DNA of 15,620 bases from Parvularia atlantis (taxonomy: Eukaryota > Opisthokonta > Rotosphaerida), in the NCBI GenBank assembly GCA_943704415.1, contig CALSCO010000032.1, forward strand, positions 1 through 15,620, given 5' to 3'. Shown piece after piece: positions 1-7,896 of this stretch (its first letter is position 1; every line of letters begins with the position of its first letter). Under the pieces are notes generated by a model that saw only the letters and a list, made by a program, of their open reading frames with translations, was not told the origin of the DNA and did no database searches. A program made the translations under genes and the position numbers.

Positions 1-94
1 TCAGCCATCTATCCTTTCATATTTAAATGTAAAATAAATGAAATTTAATTATAAAATGAATTATATATATATATAAATAAAAATTGTATTAATC
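1..94. other. AT-rich edge spacer, no gene recognised
   Basis: This is an AT-rich stretch that includes an alternating TA run at about 62-75. I see no confident gene. On the minus strand an ATG at 8-6 would begin a reading frame running off the window edge. With two codons visible, this could be the start of a neighbouring gene or chance. Confidence 0.4.
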
Positions 95-168
95 AGGCCC
101 ATAGCTTAAGTGGTGAAAGCGTTCCGCTCATAACGGTAAGATTGTAGGTTCAAATCCTACTGGGCCTA
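95..168 (+). tRNA. trnM(cau): tRNA-Met (CAU)
   Basis: The cloverleaf is complete. The 7-bp acceptor stem pairs 95-101 with 161-167, with A168 as discriminator. The anticodon loop CTCATAA has CAU at 129-131. The T arm is a 5-bp stem (144-148/156-160) around loop TTCAAAT. The anticodon stem has one U-U mismatch (123/137). The acceptor's first pair is A-U, unlike the mismatched first pair of bacterial initiators, and the anticodon stem lacks the three G-C pairs of initiators. This favours an elongator, though initiator or a lysidine-modified Ile tRNA cannot be ruled out. Confidence 0.93.
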
Positions 169-186
169 TTATAAATTTAAACATTT

Positions 187-259
187 ACACTCTTAGCTCA
201 GTGGATAGAGCAATAGCCTTCTAAGCTAAAGGTCACAGGTTCAAGTCCTGTAGAGTGTG
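187..259 (+). tRNA. trnR(ucu): tRNA-Arg (UCU)
   Basis: This is a full cloverleaf. The perfect 7-bp acceptor stem pairs 187-193 with 252-258, with G259 as discriminator. The anticodon loop CTTCTAA carries UCU at 220-222 and reads AGA/AGG. The T stem ACAGG/CCTGT surrounds loop TTCAAGT. The top pair of the anticodon stem is an A-A mismatch (213/229). AGA is by far the commonest Arg codon in the adjacent ribosomal protein genes, so this tRNA should be heavily used. It lies 18 bases after trnM on the same strand. Confidence 0.95.
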
Positions 260-275
260 TTAATAATAATTTATA

Positions 276-293
276 AAAATAATATATTATTTT
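276..293. repeat. 18-nt AT-only perfect palindrome
   Basis: The sequence AAAATAATA is followed directly by its reverse complement, in the spacer between trnR(ucu) and rps11. A second palindrome of 14 nt lies at 302-315 (TAATAAA/TTTATTA). Both are pure A/T. They might form cruciforms or mark RNA processing, but in such AT-rich DNA they could be chance. Confidence 0.6.
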
Positions 294-368
294 AAATGCA
301 TTAATAAATTTATTAGTGTGTATAACAAAATTTATAGAATGAATAATGGATAGATTTTTTGAAAAATT

Positions 369-1268
369 ATGAATTTGAAAAACATTTCTAAATTATTAAA
401 AATAAGAGTAAAACAAAATAGACTTAAAAAAATAAAAAGAAATCCTTTAAAGTTAGTATCTACTAAATATTTTTCTAATCTTTTAAAAGAACTAACAGCT
501 GAAAAATATAAAACAATAAACAAAGATAACAAAAATATAGTAATAAAAAAACCGAAAAAAATAAATCTTTTAAATAAAAATATTGTTGCTAAAGCTAAAA
601 TAAAATTTAAACTAAAAAGAAGATTTAGACTTAAAGGCTATGTACCATGGTGGAGAAGAAAAAAAAGAGCATTAAAAAGAGCAAAGACTCACCGTCGTTT
701 TAGAGGTAATTATAAATTATCAAAACATTTATTAAAATTAAGATCTTTCAAACATAAAAATATACTTACCATTCACGTACGTTGTACTAGAAATAATACT
801 TTTATAGTAGCAACCAAGAGAAATTATATTTTTAATAAATTAAGTGAAAGAAGATTAAAACCTTTAAAAAAAAGTAATGAGTCAAACATCTTTTTAAAAA
901 AAATGGAAGAAAAAGAAATTGTTTATAAATATAAAAAAAGGGTTTTAAAAATACTTAAACCCCACATCACAAGAAGTACTATAGTTGCTTGGAATTCGGC
1001 TGGAACTTCCGGATTTAAAGGTAATAAAAAGGGTTTACCTTATGCTGCTCAAACAGCTGCAACCATTTTAGGTATAAAAATAAAAAGAAAACAATATAGA
1101 AAAATAAGAGGTGTTAGAATAAAAATGAGAGGTAAAGGTAAAGGAAGATTTACCGTATTAAAGGGTTTAAGAATTGCTTTAAGAAATAGAATATCTATGT
1201 TAAGTATAGAAAGAATTAAAGCTAATCCACACAATGGCTGTAGAAAAAAAAAAAAAAGAAGAGTTTAA
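369..1268 (+). CDS. rps11: Mitochondrial small-subunit ribosomal protein S11 (uS11m), extended
   Basis: This is uS11 of the mitoribosome small-subunit platform, which binds 16S-like rRNA near the mRNA exit. The core is clear. Residues about 129-151 are the first beta strands with the TRNNTFI motif. Residues about 201-299 carry NSAGTSGFKGNKKGLPYAAQ, a basic GKGKGR turn and the hallmark C-terminus PHNGCRKKKKRRV. The protein is 299 aa against roughly 120-160 usually. The excess is a very basic N-terminal extension of about 128 residues and a basic insertion of about 50 residues (152-200) between the two core halves, at a surface-loop position. The end is intact despite a run of 14 A at 1244-1257, because the conserved RRV follows in frame. 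The start is the first ATG after the trnR spacer. It is convergent with nad4 and overlaps it by 3 bases. Confidence 0.95.
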   Translation: MNLKNISKLLKIRVKQNRLKKIKRNPLKLVSTKYFSNLLKELTAEKYKTINKDNKNIVIKKPKKINLLNKNIVAKAKIKFKLKRRFRLKGYVPWWRRKKRALKRAKTHRRFRGNYKLSKHLLKLRSFKHKNILTIHVRCTRNNTFIVATKRNYIFNKLSERRLKPLKKSNESNIFLKKMEEKEIVYKYKKRVLKILKPHITRSTIVAWNSAGTSGFKGNKKGLPYAAQTAATILGIKIKRKQYRKIRGVRIKMRGKGKGRFTVLKGLRIALRNRISMLSIERIKANPHNGCRKKKKRRV

Positions 1269-2794
1269 TTATAATTAATTAATAAATTAGTTACAGACAC
1301 ATGCATTGTATCTAAGAAAACATCTGGATAAATTCCCATAAATAAAGTTAAGAAAATAAAAGGTAAAAAAATAAAAATTTCTTTTAAATCTAAATCATTA
1401 AATTTGTGAATGTATTGAGTTAACATTCCAAAGGCCACACGATTGTATAACCATATAGAATAAGCAGCTCCTAAAATTATACCAGTGGAAGCTAAAATAG
1501 TTGTAAATATATTAACTTGGAATAAACCTGTTAAAATTAAAAATTCACCAATGAAGCTGCTTGTTCCAGGAACACTCATGTTAGCTAAAGTGAAAAATAA
1601 AAATATTATACTTAATAATGGAGTTACTAAAGTTATACCTCTATAATATTTCACTAAACGAGTTTTGTGTCTTTCATATAAAACACCAACACATAAGAAT
1701 AAAGCACTGGAAACTATTCCATGACTTAACATAACTAATAAACTTCCTTCAATACTTTGAATATTTAAAGAAAATATACCTAGAGTTACAAAATTCATGT
1801 GACCCACTGAAGCATAAGCAATGATTTTTTTTAAATCCGTTTGTCTTAAGGTAATTAAAGATGTGTAAATGATAGCTAAAATACTTAAACAATAAATTAA
1901 TCCTGAAAAATAAACGGTGGCTTCAGGAAACATTGGTATAGAAAAACGTAAAAATCCATAAGTACCTAATTTTAATAAAATACCGGCTAATAAAACAGAT
2001 CCCGCCGTTGGGGCTTCAACATGGGCTTCAGGTAACCAAATATGTACTGGAACCATTGGTACTTTAACTGCAAATGATGCAAAAAAAGCCAACCATAATA
2101 TTTTTTGTAAATTTTCATTAAATTTAACTGTTAAAAGAGTTTCAACGTAAGTGCTACCCACTTCATCATAAATTATTAAAATCCCTAATAACATTAATAC
2201 TGACCCCAATAAAGTATAAAGGAAAAATTGATAAGCAGCATGAATTTTTCTTTCTCTGGCCCCCCAAATACCTATTATTAAAAACATTGGGATTAAAATA
2301 CTTTCAAAAAAAATATAAAATAATAAAAGATCTAAAACAGAGAATACTGTTATTAATAAAGCTTCTGTAATTAAGAAAGCAATGACATATTCTTTTATAT
2401 AAATTTTAATACTTTTCCAAGCAGTTAATAAACAAATTGGTATTAAAAAAGTAGTTAATAATATGAAAAATAAAGATATACCATCAATTCCAAAAGTAAA
2501 ATATAAATTATAAGATGGAATCCAATAAACATCATCCACAAATTGAAAATAAGGAGTATTATTATCAAATTTTACCCATAAATATAAAGATGCTAGAAAA
2601 GTTAAACATGCAGTTTCTAACCCCAATATCATAATGTTTTTAGTATCTTTTTTATCTTGAAACAAAATTATTAAAGAACCCAAAATGGGTAAACATATTA
2701 ATAAAATTAATAAGTGACTTTCAATAAACATAAAAAAATTAAAAAAGTAAACGTATGGTAAATACTCAAAACTATAAGTTGTTGCGTATATCAT
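1265..2794 (-). CDS. nad4: NADH dehydrogenase subunit 4 (complex I)
   Basis: This is a proton-pumping antiporter-like subunit of the complex I membrane arm (NuoM homologue). At 509 aa it has a normal length and is almost entirely transmembrane helices. Visible landmarks are FESILIPM (key Glu164), FAVKVPMVPVHIWLPEAHVE at about 241-260 (Lys244, His251, Glu259), the QTDLKKIIAYASVGHMN segment at about 318-334, and LSHGIVSSALF around His358. The start at 2794 gives about 20 extra residues. An internal ATG at 2731 (Met22) begins the usual MFIESHLL-like N-terminus and would give 488 aa, so either start is possible. In bacteria this gene sits between the homologues of nad5 and nad2. Here it is elsewhere, on the opposite strand. 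Confidence 0.98.
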   Translation of the reverse strand: MIYATTYSFEYLPYVYFFNFFMFIESHLLILLICLPILGSLIILFQDKKDTKNIMILGLETACLTFLASLYLWVKFDNNTPYFQFVDDVYWIPSYNLYFTFGIDGISLFFILLTTFLIPICLLTAWKSIKIYIKEYVIAFLITEALLITVFSVLDLLLFYIFFESILIPMFLIIGIWGARERKIHAAYQFFLYTLLGSVLMLLGILIIYDEVGSTYVETLLTVKFNENLQKILWLAFFASFAVKVPMVPVHIWLPEAHVEAPTAGSVLLAGILLKLGTYGFLRFSIPMFPEATVYFSGLIYCLSILAIIYTSLITLRQTDLKKIIAYASVGHMNFVTLGIFSLNIQSIEGSLLVMLSHGIVSSALFLCVGVLYERHKTRLVKYYRGITLVTPLLSIIFLFFTLANMSVPGTSSFIGEFLILTGLFQVNIFTTILASTGIILGAAYSIWLYNRVAFGMLTQYIHKFNDLDLKEIFIFLPFIFLTLFMGIYPDVFLDTMHVSVTNLLINYN

Positions 2795-2833
2795 TTTTTT
2801 ATTTATTTATTTTTTCATTTTATAAGTAATTGA

Positions 2834-2869
2834 AAATAATAAAATGAAGGTTATTTCGTTTTATTATTT
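2834..2869. repeat. 15-bp inverted repeat (stem-loop) between nad1 and nad4
   Basis: The left arm 2834-2848 and right arm 2855-2869 pair over 15 bp around a 6-nt loop; position 2845 pairs with 2858 as T-G. A minor 5-bp hairpin follows at 2876-2890. The stem lies in the 129-bp spacer after the nad1 stop and before the nad4 start, both minus strand. It could be an RNA processing or 3'-end protecting element, which is inference. Confidence 0.55.
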
Positions 2870-2923
2870 AAGTTTAAGATTAAAAATCTTCAATACAGGT
2901 AAATTTTTTTAATAAAAATAAAA

Positions 2924-3910
2924 TTAATAATTAACGGTATCAAAAGCAATTAAAATACCTGATACTAAAAGAACCCAACCTAAAGATAAAGGTAAAAAAC
3001 ATTTCCAACCTAATCTCATAAGTTGATCATAACGGTATCTCGGGAAAGCTGCACGTACCCAAATAAATAAAAATAAAACAAAGGAAATTTTCATTCCCAT
3101 TATAAGAATTTCAGGAACCCAAATAAAAGGTATGAAAGACCACCAGCCCCCTAAGAATATTAAGACAGACAAGGTAGACATCAAAAGCATATTACAATAT
3201 TCTCCAATGAAGAAAAATGCAAATCCCATGGCAGAATACTCAACATTATATCCTGAAACTAATTCAGCTTCAGCTTCTGGTAAATCAAATGGAGGTCTGT
3301 TGGTTTCAGCTAAACTTGATATGAAAAACATTAAAAATAAAGGGAAAAATGGAATTACATGCCAAATATATCTTTGATTTAATACTATTTCAATAAAATT
3401 TAATGATTCTGTTGAAAATAAAACACAAATTAAGATTAAACCTATTGAAACTTCATAAGAAATCATTTGAGCTGCAGAACGTAGCGCCCCCAAAAAAGCA
3501 TATTTGGAGTTACTTGCCCAACCTGAGCAAATGATTCCATAAACAGCTAGAGAAGATACTGCAAATATATATAATATTTCTAAATTTAAATCTGAAAAAA
3601 CGATATTTTCATTGAAAGGTATTACTATCCAACCAATGAAACTTAAAAATAATGTTATCACTGGTGCTAACAAGAATAAAATAGTATTAGCGTTCACAGG
3701 TAACACTGTTTCTTTAACAAACAATTTTAAAGCATCAGCAAAAGGTTGTAATAATCCAAAATAACCCACCACATTAGGTCCTTTTCTTCGTTGCATAAAT
3801 CCCATAACTTTACGTTCTGCTAGGGTAGCATAAGCTACACAAATCAATATGGGGACTAATAATATTAAAAATTTTGCTAGAATCATTATAATTTTATATT
3901 GTGCTATCAT
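2924..3910 (-). CDS. nad1: NADH dehydrogenase subunit 1 (complex I)
   Basis: This is the membrane-arm subunit at the quinone-binding cavity, contacting the peripheral arm (NuoH homologue). At 328 aa it has a typical length, with eight or so transmembrane helices. Diagnostic segments are the first cytosol/matrix loop [19 protein letters not shown] (about 31-49), [20 protein letters not shown] (about 130-149) with the conserved acidic SYEV next, and [20 protein letters not shown] (about 201-220), the acidic quinone-channel loop. The C-terminal helix is preceded by [18 protein letters not shown]. The gene is intact and unsplit, unlike the split nad1 of ciliates. It lies downstream of rps7 on the same strand, after a 154-bp spacer. 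Confidence 0.98.
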   Translation of the reverse strand: MIAQYKIIMILAKFLILLVPILICVAYATLAERKVMGFMQRRKGPNVVGYFGLLQPFADALKLFVKETVLPVNANTILFLLAPVITLFLSFIGWIVIPFNENIVFSDLNLEILYIFAVSSLAVYGIICSGWASNSKYAFLGALRSAAQMISYEVSIGLILICVLFSTESLNFIEIVLNQRYIWHVIPFFPLFLMFFISSLAETNRPPFDLPEAEAELVSGYNVEYSAMGFAFFFIGEYCNMLLMSTLSVLIFLGGWWSFIPFIWVPEILIMGMKISFVLFLFIWVRAAFPRYRYDQLMRLGWKCFLPLSLGWVLLVSGILIAFDTVNY

Positions 3911-4064
3911 TTTTTATATATATCTTTATTTTTTAATTACAAAACTTTTAAAAATCAATCAATTTTTTATTAAATTTAATTTTATCGACTTTGATAATTG
4001 TATTTTTGTATATTTTTTATGATTATTTCAAGGTTGAGCATATAAAAATATTTTTCTTTTTATT
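3911..4064. other. 154-bp AT-rich spacer between rps7 and nad1
   Basis: This is the largest spacer in an otherwise packed window. It holds a short AT palindrome (about 4044-4055) and no tRNA or convincing protein gene. A minus-strand frame of about a dozen codons begins near 4040 but looks like chance. It could hold a processing site or promoter for nad1-nad4, which is not demonstrated. Confidence 0.4.
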
Positions 4065-7000
4065 TTAAACCGCATCAATGATGATTTTGATGAAACTTCT
4101 CAGCTTGTCTTTATCCTTTGTTATTTCAATAAATTTATTTAATACATCAGGTTCTTTTTTATGTAAATCAGACATAGGCCCCTGGTTATATAAATAATTA
4201 ATCAGCTCAGATGATATGTTATCCCTAGCCTGTTCTAATTTAGGATCTAATCTCATATGAGGAGAAGATACCTTCATTAATTCATATTTATTTTTTTCAT
4301 AATCTGCCTTTCTTTGTTCATTAATGCGCTTATATGCCTTATTTCTATTGTATGTTGCCCTTGATTTTACTTTTCTGTTAGGTTTTATTTTAATAAATTC
4401 GGGTGCTGGCTTCAGCACACGAATGTACTTAAACTCTGGTGTTAAAGGCGTCTCAAATGTTTTTTTATCCAATTGAATTTTATAACCCTCAGGTGATTCC
4501 CACAGAGTAATTTTGTCTCCATTATTTTTCTTAGCATTTGTAATATTATTAAATTTATTATATTTATTGTTTTTATTTAAATATTCATTCTTGGGAGTTT
4601 TATTTTTATAAACATTATTATTTTTACGTTTATTATTAATAAATTTATTTTTAATAACATTTTGATTTGATTCATCTTTTAATATATTTTCATAAAAGTT
4701 TGTTTTATAGGGGTGATTATTAAAAAATTCCCTATGACTAAATTTATTTTTGATAAACTCGGGTGTAATTTTTTTATTTTTTTTTGTGAAAGTTATGTCT
4801 AATAATACTTGAATCATAACTTCCTCATGTATAAGTTTAGCACCCGTGTTATTTGAATGCGCAATTAAATTTGAATCCCAATAGTGAGGAAGTTGGGATT
4901 TAACCCCCTCACAAACTTTTTTCCACTTTTTTGTTTTTTCATATCTTAATAGATTTTTATAAAATTTTTTCCTTCTTTTTTTTGTATCTCTTAATAAAAT
5001 TTCATAAGCTTTTTTCAGCTGTTTAATTTTTTTTTTATTACCAGCATTTAATTTATTTAATAAATCATCATTATTTACCTTAGATTTATTTACTCTTTTA
5101 ATAAAGTCCAAAATATTATGAGGTTTAAATTTCTGTTTTTTCTTTATTTCTTTATAAGGTTTAAATACCCCATACAACTTTATGAATAGACGTAGTGGAT
5201 TTATTGTCCGACGTTGACGCAGTTGATGGGCTAGACGTCGCATAGTACGTTTTTTTTTATAGGATGAAAATGACCTGTTATACATAATTTCTTTACGGCG
5301 TGAGGAGTACTCTCTTTCGTGTCTGGCATTTGAGCTATTTATTAATTTTTTTAACCTCTCATATTTTGAATATATTGTTTTTTTTATGAATTGGTCTTTC
5401 ATAATGTTACCTAAGGTTGGATATTCTTGTAAAAATCTTTTCCCTTGAAAGTTTAATAAAATATTTATAATTTTATTATAAGATTTTTGTTTTGAAAAAG
5501 TATTTGATATTTTAATATATTCTTTCCATGGCAGGTGAACCATCTTTTTGATTTTATAAATATAACGATTTTTGATTAAATATAATTTTTTTTTATAACC
5601 CATAATCTTATATTTTAGATAAAATATTTTATTATGTAAAAATCTATCATAAAGTGCTATTAATTTTAATTTCAATTGATTTTTATAAATTTTAAAAAAA
5701 TGATGGGATTTAGTTTTTGTTAATTTATTTAATAAAAATTTTTGATTTTGACGTCTCATGGATAAATACATATAACTTAAATAATTCATTTTAATTTTTC
5801 TTTTTCTTTTAAAATAATATTTTTTATTGGGTGCACTTAAGTATAAATGATGTTTTTTTACATTATATTTAATTCTTTTATAAAGTATTTTATTTAATTT
5901 ATAATTTATATATTGGTTTTTAGTCATTCTTTTACGTTTGAATCTAACAAAAATTAAATTTTCTTGTACAGTTTTATATAAAGCTTTAATTTTAGAATAT
6001 GGTTTACCTTTCTTTTTTGCAGAATTTAAAATCTCATTACTTAATTCCATAATTGAATAACCATTAACAGTATTACCACCTTCAATAATCCATTTCATGG
6101 CTAAAAAATATTGTCGTAAAGTAGTGATAGTTTTAGGTAATTGTAAAGTACGTCCTCTCTTTCTATAAGCTTTTAATTCTATTAAAGGTCTAGAGTAATT
6201 TACAGCCTTTTTAAACACATAAAATGGATTTTTACCTTTTTTTGTACTTATAAAATTAAAAGTATTATAAAAAATTTTTTCTGCTAAAGTTTTTTTACCT
6301 TTTTTCATTAATTGATTAATGAATTTATTTAAAATTGGTAAATGATAAATATTTGGAGTTACAAATTTTTGCAATTTGTGTAATTTAGAATAATATGCCA
6401 AATCCTTTATTTTTTTTTCTTTATTGTTTAATTGTAAATCTAATGCTATGGTTTTATAATCGCGCCATTTAATAAATTCTGTTAGATAATTTTCATTGGG
6501 ATCTTGTTTTGTTTTTCCTTTTTTTAAAAAATATATGGCTTTCAATTTATTATATAAACCTTTCAAATGTTTTCTTAAATCAATCTCGGAATCGTTTTTT
6601 TTTTCTACTTTTACTTCAGAACTCACAAGTTTTTTATAATCTTTTATTTGTAATAATAATTTAGGATATTTATATAAACTTATTAGTTTATCTATTAATC
6701 CAAAATAAGTGTGATGAAATTTTTTTAAACTTTTTAATTTGGTAAAAATTGGCATTAGGAATGTAAAATCTTTAAAAATTTCTAAGAAATCTTTTTCTGT
6801 TTGTATTAAATTTTCATCCACATTTTTAAACGTATTTCTAGAAAAAAATAAATTTTTAAATATATTTTTCTTTTCAACTAATAATTTTAATTTTTTATTT
6901 TTTTTTATAGAATTCTCATAAATATTAAATGATACATTATCTATAAAATTTACAATATTATGTTCAATTAGATTATTTATTAACTTACTAATTTTCTCAT

Positions 7001-7484
7001 TCATGTAAAATGGTGCATCATGAGTCATAATGTTTTTTTCATCATTTAAGTCTTTCATGTTTATTAAAGTTTTTGTTAATTTTTTAGGATAAATGGGTTT
7101 ATGATTTTTTATAATGTAATCTTTAAAATTAATATCATAATTTGTTGTGATATCATAAATTTTTTTTTTTTCTTCTGTTTTTTTTGATTTATTGTCTGTT
7201 TTTTTTGATTCACCATCTGTTTTTTCTTTAAAATTATTTAGAGATTTTTTTCCTGATTTTAGATCTTCAATTTCTTGTTGAATTTCATTCTTTGGTATTT
7301 CCACTTTAGGAAATAATATATTTAAACGATTTTTAACATCATAAAGCAAATCTAAATTTTGTAATTTTTTAGAATTTTTATAAAAATCCTTATTCAAGGT
7401 ATTTGTTACCAAGAAAAAGTTTTCAGTGTGCATATTAAATTTATTTTCATCAAGGGTTTTAAAATTATGATTTAATACTTTCAT
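4065..7484 (-). CDS. rps7: Mitochondrial ribosomal protein S7 (uS7m), giant form
   Basis: This is uS7 of the small-subunit head, identified by a core at about residues 375-515. The core has LNKFINQLMKKGKKTLAEKI, then NPFYVFKKAVNYSRPLIELKAYRKRGRTLQLP, LRQYFLAMKWIIEGG, and a closing helix YSKIKALYKTVQENLIFVRF. The whole protein is 1139 aa against about 150-240 in the family. The N-terminal extension of about 370 residues includes a Lys/Thr-rich repeat (about 87-107). The C-terminal extension of about 620 residues is very basic, with Arg-rich patches (about 720-765), an Asn/Lys-rich stretch (about 935-990) and a less skewed end (about 991-1139). I recognise no second family in these. The gene follows rps12 after 5 bases, keeping the bacterial str-operon order. 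That supports the identification and the start. The frame is open with no in-frame stop over 3.4 kb. The extensions may be ribosome-specific or may be a fused gene. Confidence 0.9.
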   Translation of the reverse strand: MKVLNHNFKTLDENKFNMHTENFFLVTNTLNKDFYKNSKKLQNLDLLYDVKNRLNILFPKVEIPKNEIQQEIEDLKSGKKSLNNFKEKTDGESKKTDNKSKKTEEKKKIYDITTNYDINFKDYIIKNHKPIYPKKLTKTLINMKDLNDEKNIMTHDAPFYMNEKISKLINNLIEHNIVNFIDNVSFNIYENSIKKNKKLKLLVEKKNIFKNLFFSRNTFKNVDENLIQTEKDFLEIFKDFTFLMPIFTKLKSLKKFHHTYFGLIDKLISLYKYPKLLLQIKDYKKLVSSEVKVEKKNDSEIDLRKHLKGLYNKLKAIYFLKKGKTKQDPNENYLTEFIKWRDYKTIALDLQLNNKEKKIKDLAYYSKLHKLQKFVTPNIYHLPILNKFINQLMKKGKKTLAEKIFYNTFNFISTKKGKNPFYVFKKAVNYSRPLIELKAYRKRGRTLQLPKTITTLRQYFLAMKWIIEGGNTVNGYSIMELSNEILNSAKKKGKPYSKIKALYKTVQENLIFVRFKRKRMTKNQYINYKLNKILYKRIKYNVKKHHLYLSAPNKKYYFKRKRKIKMNYLSYMYLSMRRQNQKFLLNKLTKTKSHHFFKIYKNQLKLKLIALYDRFLHNKIFYLKYKIMGYKKKLYLIKNRYIYKIKKMVHLPWKEYIKISNTFSKQKSYNKIINILLNFQGKRFLQEYPTLGNIMKDQFIKKTIYSKYERLKKLINSSNARHEREYSSRRKEIMYNRSFSSYKKKRTMRRLAHQLRQRRTINPLRLFIKLYGVFKPYKEIKKKQKFKPHNILDFIKRVNKSKVNNDDLLNKLNAGNKKKIKQLKKAYEILLRDTKKRRKKFYKNLLRYEKTKKWKKVCEGVKSQLPHYWDSNLIAHSNNTGAKLIHEEVMIQVLLDITFTKKNKKITPEFIKNKFSHREFFNNHPYKTNFYENILKDESNQNVIKNKFINNKRKNNNVYKNKTPKNEYLNKNNKYNKFNNITNAKKNNGDKITLWESPEGYKIQLDKKTFETPLTPEFKYIRVLKPAPEFIKIKPNRKVKSRATYNRNKAYKRINEQRKADYEKNKYELMKVSSPHMRLDPKLEQARDNISSELINYLYNQGPMSDLHKKEPDVLNKFIEITKDKDKLRSFIKIIIDAV
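5940..6362 (-). other. rps7: S7 family core within giant rps7
   Basis: This part of the long frame encodes the recognisable S7 domain (about residues 375-515), with the GKK-x-x-AEKI helix, the PLIELKAYRKRGRTLQLP strand region and the terminal YKTVQENLIFVRF helix. Everything outside these limits is extension. The boundaries are approximate, judged by eye. Confidence 0.75.
7174..7226 (-). repeat. 21-nt tandem repeat in rps7 N-terminal extension
   Basis: The block TCTG, eight T, GATT (plus-strand reading) recurs at 7174 and 7195 with a partial third copy at 7216, an exact 21-base period. It keeps the frame and encodes TDNKSKK/TDGESKK-type units. It was probably generated by replication slippage. 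Confidence 0.8.
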
Positions 7485-7489
7485 GGGTC

Positions 7490-7873
7490 TTATTTAATTT
7501 TTTTTTTTTTTTTCTTAGTTCCATAAAAGGAACGTCTATGCACTCTATTCGGCAGAGCTGTTACATCAAATTTACCACGTAAGATTTTAAATTTTACTCC
7601 TGGTAAATCTGGAACACGTCCAGCTCTTATTAATACAACTGAGTGTTCTTGTAAAGTATGTCCTTCTCCAGGAATGTAAGCGATAATTCTTCTGTTATTA
7701 CTTAATCGAACTTTGGCTATTTTTCTAATGGCAGAATTTGGTTTTTTAGGTTTAGTTGTATAAACTTTCATACAAACTCCTTTTTTTTGAGGACTTCCTT
7801 CTAAAGCTGCATATTTTTTACCTCTTATTTTATTTTTTCTTATATTTTTACATAATTGATTAAATGTTGGCAT
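7490..7873 (-). CDS. rps12: Mitochondrial ribosomal protein S12 (uS12m)
   Basis: This is uS12 at the decoding centre. At 127 aa it has the normal length. The strongly conserved segments are present: [18 protein letters not shown] (about 40-57, with the PKKPNS decoding loop) and [20 protein letters not shown] (about 68-87), followed by [12 protein letters not shown]. Residue 88 is Pro where bacteria have the Lys of RVKDLPGV, a site linked to streptomycin response. Mitochondrial S12 proteins vary there. The C-terminus is a poly-Lys tail encoded by a run of 16 T (7498-7513, plus strand). The gene is first in an rps12-rps7 pair, with trnD(guc), trnH(gug) and trnR(acg) upstream on the same strand. 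Confidence 0.98.
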   Translation of the reverse strand: MPTFNQLCKNIRKNKIRGKKYAALEGSPQKKGVCMKVYTTKPKKPNSAIRKIAKVRLSNNRRIIAYIPGEGHTLQEHSVVLIRAGRVPDLPGVKFKILRGKFDVTALPNRVHRRSFYGTKKKKKKIK

Positions 7874-7896
7874 TTGACGAATTATAAATTCATGAG

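Noticed and set aside
1-8. Possible start of a minus-strand gene at the left edge
   Set aside because: Only ATG plus two codons are visible, too little to call a gene.
332-532. Minus-strand open frame of 66 codons opposite rps11
   Set aside because: It is Phe/Leu-rich and mirrors the Lys/Asn-rich rps11 start on the other strand, with no family features.
3132-3377. Plus-strand open frame of 81 codons inside nad1
   Set aside because: It is antisense to the most conserved part of nad1; the antisense frame stays open because of the nad1 codons.
6739-6921. Plus-strand frame of 60 codons opposite rps7
   Set aside because: It is low-complexity Phe/Asn/Lys, the complement of the rps7 extension, with no start context or homology.
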